DNA from: Deltaproteobacteria bacterium
GTDB lineage: Bacteria > Desulfobacterota > Desulfarculia > JACQYL01
Direction of reading: 5' to 3'
Assembly (NCBI GenBank): GCA_016208165.1
Contig: JACQYL010000028.1
Span: 1-64,000, forward strand
DNA length: 64,000 nucleotides
The position numbers were made by a program, and so were the translations under genes. The notes under the pieces are model-generated. The model was not told the DNA's origin. It ran no database searches and was given only the letters and a program-made list of their open reading frames with translations. Shown here in pieces: positions 35,637 to 43,679 of the stretch. Position 1 is the first letter of the stretch. Every line of letters starts with the position of its first letter.

Positions 35637-36179
35637 ATGCGACATAACCGCCGATCCATCCGATTGCACGGGTACGATTATTCTCGGGCGGGGGTGTATT
35701 TTGTGACCATTTGCGCCTGGAATCGGGAATGTCTGTTCGGGGACGCCGTGGACGGGAAACCGATTTTGAACGATTTCGGCCTAAAGGTTGCAGAATCGTG
35801 GGAATGGCTGGCGACACGACACGGTTATGTGGACTTGGATGAACGGGTCATCATGCCCAATCATTTGCATGGGGTTATCGTAATTACCGACGTCCTTGAG
35901 GGCGGTTCACGAACCGCCCCTACGAAAAACCGCAAACCCATCGGTCGTTTGGTCGGCGCATTCAAAACGGTATCCACCAAACGCATCAACGATCTGCGCG
36001 GCACCCCAAGCGCCAAAATAGGACAGAGCAATTATTACGAACACATCATCCGCAATGATGACGAACTGAACCGCATCCGGGAATATATCGCCAATAACCC
36101 TGCGCAATGGGATGTAGATCGGGAAAATCCGACCGTTGTCGCAGGGGCTGGTTCTAAACCTGCCCAGGAATGGAGCTGA
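35637..36179 (+). CDS. REP-associated tyrosine transposase (RAYT, IS200-like Y1 family)
   Basis: 180 aa HUH-type single-strand nuclease. NRRSIRLHGYDYSRAGVYFV is the RAYT N-terminus; the HUH motif is PNHLHGVIVI; the catalytic Tyr region is SNYYEHIIRNDDELNRIREY, followed by IANNPAQW. ATG 35637 fits homology; an upstream start at 35577 would read through the REP palindrome. A second REP palindrome (35900-35923) lies inside the coding sequence and is translated as EGGSRTAPT. All catalytic residues appear intact, so the enzyme may be active. Confidence 0.88.
   Translation: MRHNRRSIRLHGYDYSRAGVYFVTICAWNRECLFGDAVDGKPILNDFGLKVAESWEWLATRHGYVDLDERVIMPNHLHGVIVITDVLEGGSRTAPTKNRKPIGRLVGAFKTVSTKRINDLRGTPSAKIGQSNYYEHIIRNDDELNRIREYIANNPAQWDVDRENPTVVAGAGSKPAQEWS
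35900..35923. repeat. REP-type palindrome, copy 2, inside the RAYT coding sequence
   Basis: GGGCGGTTCACGAACCGCCC plus CTAC; one base differs from copy 1. It keeps the reading frame open and adds a short insert between the HUH motif and the Tyr helix. Confidence 0.85.
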
Positions 36180-36230
36180 CGATGGAACATTATTCCAACA
36201 TGCATTCGCTCGCGACACCGCGTTGACAGG

Positions 36231-36346
36231 AGGCGCAAGAGTATTCAGCCGGCGGCAAGTCGCTTGTCGAGACGGGGTGAACAAACTGAAAATGAATATC
36301 GACTTAATTTGATTGGAGAATAAAGGTATAAAAACATGGATGGCCC
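36231..36346 (+). pseudogene. Relic of a Y1 transposase, 3' end only (copy A)
   Basis: In frame 36231-36323 the sequence encodes RRKSIQPAASRLSRRGEQTE and continues to LIGE-stop, the C-terminal HTH tail of a Y1/IS200-type transposase. The same tail is found at 37960-38048. Beyond the stop the flanking bases AAAGGTATAAAAACATGGA are also shared, so the repeated unit is about 115 bases. No N-terminal part is present. Confidence 0.75.
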
Positions 36347-36670
36347 TATTACGTCCACAACCTGATGCCGAGTCTGAAGCACAGGAACATCTTGCGTGCC
36401 TTTCTATTTGTGAGATAATGGAAGATATGGGTGTCAATCTGCATCTAATGACCATCTGATTTCGAAAAAGACATGGCCAGAGTGGAAAAGGAGCGAAGAA
36501 GGACTTGATCGACCGTCCTCATATGGGTCTCAAGCATATTCTGCATCGAAGCAAACATGGCCCTGAACCAAGAAACAGAACAAGACGAGACAGGTATGGC
36601 GTCCACGGGACATCCTCGGAACATGTCCCCGGAACACGAAGGTGACTGACACGAAAGCGGAAGTGACAGC
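36347..36670. other. Gene-free stretch with transposon-flank-like sequence
   Basis: No ORF with coding character. Text such as GGACATCC..GGAACATGTCC (about 36610-36630) resembles remnants flanking Y1-type transposases. The GGAAG at 36657 is the ribosome site of the next gene. Confidence 0.35.
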
Positions 36671-37501
36671 ATGACGAAGATTAGAAAAATCAAGAATCAT
36701 CCCGCTGTTGACCCTAAAAAACCAAGCCTTCTTCGGCGAGAAGCGCTTCTCGAAGAGCTGCGAAGAGCTGAAGAGGCCATGAAGCCTTTTCAGGAGATCC
36801 AGGACGCGATGAAAGAGTGGGAGCAATCTCAGAAGGCATTGCGTGAGGCGATGAAGCCTGCTGAGGATATCCGCGACGTGATCAAACAGATGCAAGAATC
36901 TCAGAAGGCGTTGCGGGAAGCAGTTACTCCTTCCCGCAAGTACACCGTGCTAGATGCAGGATTCATTCCGCGATGCGCCTTTGAAGTGGATGATGCCACA
37001 CAGTTTCGCCTGAGCTTCATTCTCTCGCTCATTGATATTTGTCCGTACGGAGTTCATGATCTTTCTCGCGTACAGCTTGATTCTACGTCCAAACTTCCTA
37101 GATTCAACATGCCATTTGAATTGGGCCTGTTCCATAGTGCTAAGCATTTTGGCTCGTCGAACCACAAACGCAAACAATGCCTTATCCTTGAGACCGAAAA
37201 ATATAGGTATCAGAAGTATATGTCCGACATTGCAGGGATGGACATTACGCCGCACGACAATTCTCCAGATAAACTGATACTTGCATTGCGTAACTGGCTC
37301 GTTACGGCCTCGCGCCGAAGAACGATTCCTCCTGGCGAAATGATCAAGACACGGTTCCGTGCTTTTCAATCGATCATCCGAAAAGCATGCCGAAAAAAGG
37401 GCATTGATTACGGCGCAATGCCCTTTATAGAGCTCGTTCAGAACATGACTGACTGGCTGAATATAAACCAGATTATCCATGCCCCACTATTCAACCAATA
37501 G
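36671..37501 (+). CDS. Protein with tandem coiled-coil repeats and a TIR/deoxyribosyltransferase-like domain
   Basis: 276 aa, no signal peptide or TM. Residues 37-60 and 61-84 are two 24-residue tandem repeats (both MKP..., both ending SQKALREA), charged and helical. Residues ~90-215 form an alpha/beta domain with DAGFIPRCAFE, CPYGVHDLSRV, RFNMPFELGLFHSAKHFG and KQCLILETEKYRYQK. The FELG motif with preceding HDLSRV resembles the nucleotide-hydrolysing site of TIR-like and nucleoside deoxyribosyltransferase-like folds, though I am not certain. The C-terminal ~60 residues are helical and basic. Lies among transposase relics next to an FRG-domain gene; a defence role is speculation. Confidence 0.65.
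   Translation: MTKIRKIKNHPAVDPKKPSLLRREALLEELRRAEEAMKPFQEIQDAMKEWEQSQKALREAMKPAEDIRDVIKQMQESQKALREAVTPSRKYTVLDAGFIPRCAFEVDDATQFRLSFILSLIDICPYGVHDLSRVQLDSTSKLPRFNMPFELGLFHSAKHFGSSNHKRKQCLILETEKYRYQKYMSDIAGMDITPHDNSPDKLILALRNWLVTASRRRTIPPGEMIKTRFRAFQSIIRKACRKKGIDYGAMPFIELVQNMTDWLNINQIIHAPLFNQ
36779..36922 (+). repeat. 72-bp tandem duplication inside the TIR-like gene
   Basis: Two adjacent in-frame 72-base units (36779-36850, 36851-36922). Both begin ATGAAGCCT and end in TCTCAGAAGGC(A/G)TTGCG followed by a Glu-Ala codon pair. They encode the 24-residue helical repeats. Confidence 0.85.
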
Positions 37502-37585
37502 AGATGAATGAGAAAGGGATCGCGAATAATAAAGTAAGGAAACTATTCGCTGACCCGGCATCCGCTTTTCACTCACGGGGAATGA

Positions 37586-38070
37586 GGACGCCCATGTTGT
37601 TAACCTTTGTAGGAATTCATTCCACTTGATGTGAGAGGACCATTGCACGGAAAGCTAGAATAGACGGGCCAGGGGATCTGCATCATGTGATCGTCAATGG
37701 GATCGAAAGACGGAAGATATTCCGGTCCGATGGAGATCGGTTGAATTTCGTTAACCCCGAAACGAACACCGATTGTTTCGCCTGGGCTATTCTGGAAAAC
37801 CACATTGATTTCTTGTTCAGAACCAATCGACGGGTATCACCCACGCCAACGAAGTGACGGCATTCGGTAAATCGCCGCAAACCCCCAAGGCCAGGACGCT
37901 CTTATGTTATTGGGCGTATGGAGAGCTTTAGATAACCGCCACCGAGATTGCCGGGAGGCCCAAGATCACTCAACCGGTGGCAAGTCGCTTGTCGAAACGG
38001 GGTGAACAGATTGAAAAAGACTACCGATATCATTTGATTGGAGAATAAAGGTATAAAAGCATGGACGTCC
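37586..38070 (+). mobile_element. Degenerate Y1-type insertion element (copy B)
   Basis: Bounded by imperfect inverted ends: GGACGCCCATGTTGTTAACC (37586 on) and the complement of GGTATAAAAGCATGGACGTC (ending 38070); about 20 of 24 bases agree. Inside is the broken transposase gene 37642-38048. The right end matches that of copy A at 36323-36346. Confidence 0.6.
37642..38048 (+). pseudogene. Y1/IS200-like transposase pseudogene
   Basis: Starts ARKARIDGPGDLHHVIVNGI, the hallmark N-terminus of Y1_Tnp transposases (ATT now stands where the start codon should be). The HUH site reads NHIDFLF instead of NHFHLLL, so the second His is lost. A stop follows at RRVSPTPTK; the middle of the protein, roughly 150 residues, is missing. 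The C-terminus returns in another frame as CYWAYGEL-stop-ITATEIAGRPKITQPV and ends LIGE at 38046. Clearly dead. Confidence 0.85.
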
Positions 38071-38162
38071 CCACGTCCCTTCTAACTTTTTGACACACCG
38101 GACGCTCGTAATCTCGCTCGGGTGAGGAACCCGTTCGAAGTGCAACGGAGAGTGACTCAACG

Positions 38163-38915
38163 ATGGAAATTAATAATCTGCATGACCTCTTAAATGCTGT
38201 TGAGAAAACTGAAAAATCATTTCGGACTGAGGTTTGGTGGCGAGGACAGACTCAAAGCTGGCCGCTCATGGCAGGAATACATCGTCCCGATTTGGGCGCT
38301 GATGAGAATAGATCGCAATGTGAAAGGGATTTAACAATAAGGTTCCTACATGGGGCAATGACGAGACATACTCACTGGCCTGAAGGTGATTATCCAGTCC
38401 AACTTGCAATGATGCAGCATTATCGGCTTCCAACAAGACTTCTCGACTGGACAGAGTCTCCATTAATAGCATTGTTTTTTGCCGTACAAAACCATGATGA
38501 TGAGCCGGGAGTATTATGGGCATTAAATCCATCGGCGCTTAATTTTCAAGAGTTTCGGACAAGAGATTTATTGCCTCCCTATAGGGAAGATGTCATAGGC
38601 TTATTTCAAGCCCCTTTTGGGGTCGCCAAGAAAGACATCCATCGTATAGCCTCTGTTGTTATACGGCACGTAGATGTTAGGATGACCGTGCAATTATCAG
38701 CTTTTACAGTTCATGGAGCAAACACTCCCCTAAATAAACACTGTGGAAAAGAGTCATTCCTGTTTAAGTATGAGATTCCTTCGAAATCGAAGCAATTATT
38801 ACGTTTGGAGTTGATTGGGATGGGCATAAGGGAATCTAATATTTTCCCTGATTTGGATCACTTGGCAGATGAGTTAAGAAAAATGGCCAAACTTAATCTC
38901 ATTACTGGTCTTTGA
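38163..38915 (+). CDS. FRG-domain protein
   Basis: 250 aa. The FRG domain is visible from WWRGQ (residues 25-29) through MMQHYRLPTRLLDWTESPLI (83-102) and ALFFAVQN. FRG proteins are widespread in bacteria and phages and often lie in accessory or defence regions, but their biochemical role is not known to me. The coding sequence is visibly AT-richer than the rest of the window, indicating acquisition. It follows the dead Y1 element and sits 660 bases after the TIR-like gene. Start ATG 38163; no strong ribosome site. Confidence 0.82.
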   Translation: MEINNLHDLLNAVEKTEKSFRTEVWWRGQTQSWPLMAGIHRPDLGADENRSQCERDLTIRFLHGAMTRHTHWPEGDYPVQLAMMQHYRLPTRLLDWTESPLIALFFAVQNHDDEPGVLWALNPSALNFQEFRTRDLLPPYREDVIGLFQAPFGVAKKDIHRIASVVIRHVDVRMTVQLSAFTVHGANTPLNKHCGKESFLFKYEIPSKSKQLLRLELIGMGIRESNIFPDLDHLADELRKMAKLNLITGL

Positions 38916-39356
38916 TTGGCATATAACCCGGGGACATCACACCTATTTTTGACATCGGCACGTTTGTTTGACAGAAACTGTCTATGCCCGGACTCACACG
39001 TGTTGTGGTGCCGGGAAGGTGTACGGTGTTGATTTTGCGCGTTTCTATTCTTCAGACTTGGGACGCCTTACTAATCTTTAACCAACGAAAGACCATCATA
39101 GCACGCAAGGGGCTGAGAGGAGATGATTGACTCACTCCCAAACAGATTGCCATACGCCAAGGTTACTCCCGGGCGTCTCTACAACATATTGTACCCCCCA
39201 GCCTGCCCCAAAAATCAACAATCCCGCTGAGATAGACGCGCCGAAAGGCCTTCCCAATGGGTGAAAATTCGCATACCTATGTAGAACATCTTATAGCATT
39301 TGTCAGAAATATATTCCGTTTGGTTAGAGATTGGGCACAAGTGAAACTAGACATTT
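38916..39356. other. Gene-free stretch
   Basis: Contains CACACCTATTTTTGACATCG and GTTTGACAGAAACTGTC near 38938-38985, again like flanks of decayed transposons. No gene recognised. Confidence 0.35.
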
Positions 39357-39587
39357 GTGAGCATGTGTGGCACAACGTTGTGCATGGCGCAACGACTGAT
39401 AGAAGCCAATCCGGAGAACGGGACCATCCTTGAACTCAAGGAGATGGATCGTGTTGGTTCTAGCGAGACAGCCTTGAGGTGTACGGCCATTCAAATGCTC
39501 CTGACTGGCATATCGCGAGCTCAGGCAAGTAGGCTTATAATAAATGGAAGTCGAGTGCGTCGAGGAAAGGGGCGAAAAAAACCGTGA
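39357..39587 (+). pseudogene. Possible HTH fragment of a transposase (IS630-like)
   Basis: 76 codons. MAQRLIEANPENGTILELKE, then SSETALRCTAIQMLLTGISRAQASRLI resembles the N-terminal homeodomain-like segment of IS630-family transposases (raillLaeGls..eaArll). The rest of such a protein is absent. Could also be chance; low confidence. Confidence 0.3.
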
Positions 39588-39788
39588 CGCGGAAGCTATG
39601 GGTGGATCCTCCGGTTCTTGATTTCGGATTGCGCACAAGTTAAACCGGAAAACCGCATATCGTTCGTTGGCGGGAGCTGATCCGCAGGGCAAGAGCCACG
39701 AAGCCGTGTCCTTGACTTTTGGGCTGGTTGCCAATTAGCCTATTCGTGTAACAAGCCTAAGATGTTCGGCCAAGGAGGGCCGGTCCGA

Positions 39789-40882
39789 ATGCGGCGAGTG
39801 CTCATCGTGCATTATCACTTCCTGCCCGTCCACAACGTGGCCGTCAAACAGCTTGTGGGCTACATGCGGCGCCTGCCCGCTTTCGGATGGGAGCCGGTTG
39901 TGCTCACTCGCGATTGGCGCAGTATGGAATTCGAGGACCCGTCCTGGGGGCTGAGCTGGGAGCCGGAGATCGAGCGTGGACTCGACGTGTCCATTCACCG
40001 AGTTGCAGATCCGCCCCACCCGCGCTTTCGGCGGGCGAAGCTCGACGATCCGTGGCCGGTCCGGAAAGCGCGCACCTTCGCTCGAACGCTCTTAACGCCG
40101 CCATTCTCAAAGCGAGCCACCATTGGTGGATGGCGCCGGCCGCGGCGTGCATCGCGGTGTCGCCCTACATGGCGAAAACCCTTTCGCAGACCTACGGCAA
40201 GCACGTGGAAGTGGTCCTTGCCGGATACGATCCCGACGAGTTTCCCTCCGAGCCGGTGTCTTCATCCGCACAGCGCACAAATTTCGTCGTGTCCCACGTT
40301 GGTTCTTTATATCCCGGAGACCAACGGCCCGAGATCTTCTTCGACGGTCTGGACCGATTTCTGGAGGCGCATCCCGATGCGGCGGCGTTGCTGGAAGTCC
40401 GTTTCGTTGGTTCGAAATGCGAAGCTCAGTTGGCGCGGATGCTTCAGGACAGACCCTGCGCGCGTGTATGCACCATCCTGCCCAAGGTCGAATCGCCGCG
40501 CGCCGTCGAGATGGTGCGCGAAAGCGATATTTTGCTGGCATTCAACTGCACCAAATTCCGCGACGGACACGGCGCCATGAGCCATCCGACGAAGATTTTC
40601 GAAGCCTTTGGGGCGAGACGACCGATATTGGCCATGCCGCCCGATGGCGATTGGGTGGATGCGCTGCTTGCTCGAACCGGCGGAGGGGTCACGGCGGGCG
40701 ACGCACGCTCGGTCGCATTGGTGCTCGAGGAGTGGTTTTCGGCCTGGCGATCTTCCGGCAAAGCGCCTTATGGCGGAAAACCCGAGGTGCTCGCCGACTT
40801 CACTGTCTATCGGCAGACGGAACGACTGGCGAGGGCTCTGGATTTCGCCTGCAATTCCAGCGACGCGAACAGGGCTGCGTGA
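39789..40882 (+). pseudogene. Glycosyltransferase (GT4-like), frameshifted and internally deleted
   Basis: N-terminal frame from ATG 39789 (AGGAGGG nine bases upstream): RRVLIVHYHFLPVHNVAVKQ, then GWEPVVLTRDW, typical of GT4 acceptor domains, up to about 40085. The donor-binding half continues in a different frame from about 40095: APAAACIAVSPYMAKTLSQT, VEVVLAGYDPDEFPSE, HVGSLYPGDQRPEIF, and HPTKIFEAFGARRPILA, ending 40882. Joined, the product would be roughly 80-90 residues shorter than usual, so a deletion accompanies the shift. Probably non-functional. Confidence 0.75.
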
Positions 40883-40984
40883 AATAGGGTTCCGCTTCAG
40901 GCAAAGTCCGTGAAAACAGGACAAGACATTCCGCCGATGGCGAAGGCTCGGTGTGGATACGATCCAACCTGCAGGAATAGACGT

Positions 40985-41923
40985 ATGAATGGGATACTGT
41001 CCCGGATCAAATACAATCGGGTTACAGCCTCATGCTACGATATCCTTCTCAGGACCAGATACACACAGCCTGATATGTATATTTTCGTGGCGTCTACGGG
41101 ACGATGCGGAACCCTGACCCTGGCTTCAATCTGTTCAGCCTTAAGAAATTCCGTTGCATTACACGAACCTCTGCCCGTCATGTTCGACGACTATGCGCCG
41201 GGCCGGGACAGAAAACAATACTTCGAATCCCTCTTCTACATTAGAAAACGCATCAACATCCGCCGTTCCTCCGCAAACAAAAACTACTACATTGAGACGA
41301 ATCATCAGTTCGCCAAGAATTTTCTTCCACTCGCCGTGGATTATTTCAGGGACAGATTGAGAATCGTGCACCTGACTCGGGACCCTTTAAGCGTAGGGGT
41401 TTCTCTTTATCGGATACACTCGATCCCGGGAAGATCGGCCTTGGCCTCCTCCTACCTTATCAGCCCGTCCGACACATCCAACTTGATTGCCATGGAAGAT
41501 CTATTCTCAGGGAATGGAAAACTCAACCATGATATTTGTAGATGTCTGTGGTATTGGTATGAAGTGGAAACACGCATAACAATGCATAAGAAAACGTACC
41601 CGGACGTATACTGGCGCACGGTAACTACTGAAGATCTGAACAATTATGATTCCATGATTCAGATGTTCGCATCCTTCCGGATCCCCGAGACCGATATCGA
41701 CGTACGGAAGTTGAAATCGGCCGTTGGCAGAAAGAATAATCAGAAGCTGGAGTACAAAACGAACCGGATCGACGTCGATCTCGCGAGCGACCTGCACGAA
41801 CAACTTCTTCTCGAAATGGAAAGAAGATATGGAAAAGGGTTTTGGATGTCGCGGGAACCCGTTGCGGAGTCCGGCCTCAAACATTGTCCCATCCATAAAG
41901 GCTTAGGTATAACAGGCTGTTGA
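40985..41923 (+). CDS. Sulfotransferase-like P-loop protein
   Basis: 312 aa. MYIFVASTGRCGTLTLASIC contains the 5'-PAPS phosphosulfate-binding loop (S/T-G-R-C/S-G-T), and IVHLTRDPLSVGVSLYR is the 3'-phosphate-binding segment of sulfotransferases. ATG 40985 has AGGA eight bases upstream; two upstream in-frame starts (40910 GTG, 40937 ATG) lack sites. Acceptor unknown: a surface sugar or a peptide is plausible from the neighbours. Confidence 0.72.
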   Translation: MNGILSRIKYNRVTASCYDILLRTRYTQPDMYIFVASTGRCGTLTLASICSALRNSVALHEPLPVMFDDYAPGRDRKQYFESLFYIRKRINIRRSSANKNYYIETNHQFAKNFLPLAVDYFRDRLRIVHLTRDPLSVGVSLYRIHSIPGRSALASSYLISPSDTSNLIAMEDLFSGNGKLNHDICRCLWYWYEVETRITMHKKTYPDVYWRTVTTEDLNNYDSMIQMFASFRIPETDIDVRKLKSAVGRKNNQKLEYKTNRIDVDLASDLHEQLLLEMERRYGKGFWMSREPVAESGLKHCPIHKGLGITGC

Positions 41924-42048
41924 AAAACGCGGTCCGCGGTCACGCCAACGGCGTGACGCTTCATCCCTCGTCACTGCGACGTACTCTATGTACGCCTCAT
42001 TCCTAGGGATTTGCGCGCCTTGCATCTCATCGTTCTTCAACGGCCTGT
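41912..42048. repeat. MITE-like element with terminal inverted repeats
   Basis: ACAGGCTGTTGAAAAACG at the left end and the complement ACAGGCCGTTGAAGAACG at the right end (16 of 18 bases match), 137 bases in total, no coding capacity. It includes an internal palindrome GTACTCTATGTAC. Typical of non-autonomous intergenic repeats. It separates the sulfotransferase and PqqD-like genes. Confidence 0.8.
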
Positions 42049-42105
42049 AACAACCCGGCCTTTTCAACGGGCTGGTAAAGCAGACTACGACGGTGTAATG
42101 AAGAT

Positions 42106-42121
42106 GGAAGGAGACAAAGTG
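42106..42121 (+). promoter_or_regulatory. Strong ribosome site deciding the GTG start of the PqqD-like gene
   Basis: GGAAGGAG (42106-42113), five bases, GTG 42119. Upstream ATGs at 42098 and 42104 have no such site. Confidence 0.7.
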
Positions 42122-42580
42122 ACCTCGTCCGATCGTTTCAGCATCAATACGCATAAAATCGTCCATGAAGTGATCGATGATGAAGTAGTTATAGTCAATT
42201 TTGACAATGGGAATTACTACAGTCTGAATGGAGTAGGCGCTGACATCTGGCGGCTTATAGAGAAGAACGCTGCCTTGATGGAGATTGTCGAGGAACTCAA
42301 AGGCAGGTATGAAGGAGACCCGGTCAAAATAGCCGAAGAAGTAACCCAACTGATGGCCGAGCTAAAAAGGGAAGAACTGATCGTACTCAACACGGACGAG
42401 AATCGCGAACGTGATAAAGACAAGAACAGGGGTCCGGCGGTTGGCCGGAAGAATAACAAGCTCCCCTTCAAACGGCCGGTCCTCGAAAAGTACACGGATA
42501 TGAGCGACATGCTGTTACTCGATCCGATCCATGAAGTGGATGAAACGGGTTGGCCCGCCTTAAAAAAGGAGGGCAAGTAG
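42119..42580 (+). CDS. PqqD-like peptide-binding protein (RRE) with leader-like C-terminal tail
   Basis: 153 aa in two parts. Residues ~10-92 are a PqqD/RRE fold (HEVIDDEVVIVNFDNGNYYS, LNGVGADIWRLIEKNAALME, ELKREELIVLN), the domain that binds leader peptides in RiPP pathways. After a charged linker (93-113) comes a tail with FKRPVL (117-122), fitting the (Y/F)xxPxL motif of lasso-peptide leaders, then EKYTDMSDMLLLDPIHEVDE and TGWPALKK. The tail looks like a leader-core arrangement attached to its own recognition domain. Adjacent HprK-like kinase and nearby nucleotidyltransferase and sulfotransferase fit peptide tailoring. No cyclase or leader peptidase is in the window. Confidence 0.75.
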   Translation: MTSSDRFSINTHKIVHEVIDDEVVIVNFDNGNYYSLNGVGADIWRLIEKNAALMEIVEELKGRYEGDPVKIAEEVTQLMAELKREELIVLNTDENRERDKDKNRGPAVGRKNNKLPFKRPVLEKYTDMSDMLLLDPIHEVDETGWPALKKEGK

Positions 42581-42629
42581 TGCGAACGTGCGAACTTCAT
42601 TCGCGGAAAGTGCGTGTTGGATATAGGGT

Positions 42630-43676
42630 ATGACTCCGGATTCCAAAGCCATCACTTTCTTCCGCAGCGCCTTTGAAGCCTTTCAGAGAGCGGAACGCGA
42701 CATGAAGATCACCGTCGATCGTTTCTATTCGATTGGAGGATACTCGATCCGATTGCGCTTTGCAGGCTCGGCCTTAGTACCGCTCATGACACCCGCCTTG
42801 GAACATTTGGCTACGACACATCACGGGTCGCCATCACTCACCATTTGCTTATGGGACAGCGAATCCACTGGAACCGTTATGCCGGCGCCTCCGTGGTCCT
42901 TGGAAGATTATTCCGCCCGAGGAGAAGTTCAAGCCCACGATGATGACCGTTATTTCGCCGCGTGCCATAAGGGATCCGGCGCTCTGAGCATTCTGGATAG
43001 AAGCGCGGGATCAGCTCTCTGGTGGATTCGGCGCGCCTCCCTTGTCCCCTTCTACGAGACCGGGGCGCCCCTGTTGACCATTCTCCACTGGTGGATGCTA
43101 GGGCGGGGATTACAGGTTGTGCACGCCGGTGCGGTTGGAACACCGGAGGCCGGAGTGTTGCTGGTGGGCAGAGGAGGTTCCGGCAAATCCACTGCATCTC
43201 TTGCTTGTCTGGGCTCTGAACTGCTGTACGTGGGTGACGACTACTGCCTGGTGCGCACGGCCTCCGATCCGTTTGTGTTTAGTCTCTACAACTCGGGCAA
43301 GCTCGATCCCGATCAGATCAAGAAATTTCCGGACTTGACGTCGGCTGCCAACAATACGGATCGCATCGCAACTGAAAAGGTTCTATTCCTCCTGAGCCGG
43401 CATTATTCTTCCAAAATCATAAGAGGATTTCCAATTCGGGCGATCTTCGTGCTTCGTATAACGGGCCGCCCCGAGACCACATTATCGGCTATTTCGGCGG
43501 GAGCCGCGTTAAGAGCGGTCGCGCCGAACACCCTGTTTCAATTGCCGCATGCAGGACGTTCGACGTTCCACGAGATCGCCGCACTCAGTAAACAAGTTCC
43601 GTGCTATCAACTGAATGTTGGTAGTGAACTGCAGGGCATACCCGAAGTGATCCTTAATTTTCTATCCGACGGTTGA
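42630..43676 (+). CDS. HprK-like P-loop kinase
   Basis: 348 aa. The C-terminal half contains a Walker A GRGGSGKST (residues 180-188) within AGVLLVGRGGSGKSTASLAC and the Walker B-like VGDDYCLV, the pattern of the HPr-kinase-like family found beside PqqD/lasso genes. Relatives phosphorylate serine in lasso peptides, or are of unknown target. The N-terminal ~160 residues have no recognised motif. It starts 49 bases after the PqqD-like gene. Confidence 0.75.
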   Translation: MTPDSKAITFFRSAFEAFQRAERDMKITVDRFYSIGGYSIRLRFAGSALVPLMTPALEHLATTHHGSPSLTICLWDSESTGTVMPAPPWSLEDYSARGEVQAHDDDRYFAACHKGSGALSILDRSAGSALWWIRRASLVPFYETGAPLLTILHWWMLGRGLQVVHAGAVGTPEAGVLLVGRGGSGKSTASLACLGSELLYVGDDYCLVRTASDPFVFSLYNSGKLDPDQIKKFPDLTSAANNTDRIATEKVLFLLSRHYSSKIIRGFPIRAIFVLRITGRPETTLSAISAGAALRAVAPNTLFQLPHAGRSTFHEIAALSKQVPCYQLNVGSELQGIPEVILNFLSDG

Positions 43677-43679
43677 ATC

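Noticed and set aside
34573-39700. Integrative element with att sites at tRNA-Gln
   Set aside because: No integrase gene and no repeat of the tRNA 3' end found; only an accessory segment can be claimed.
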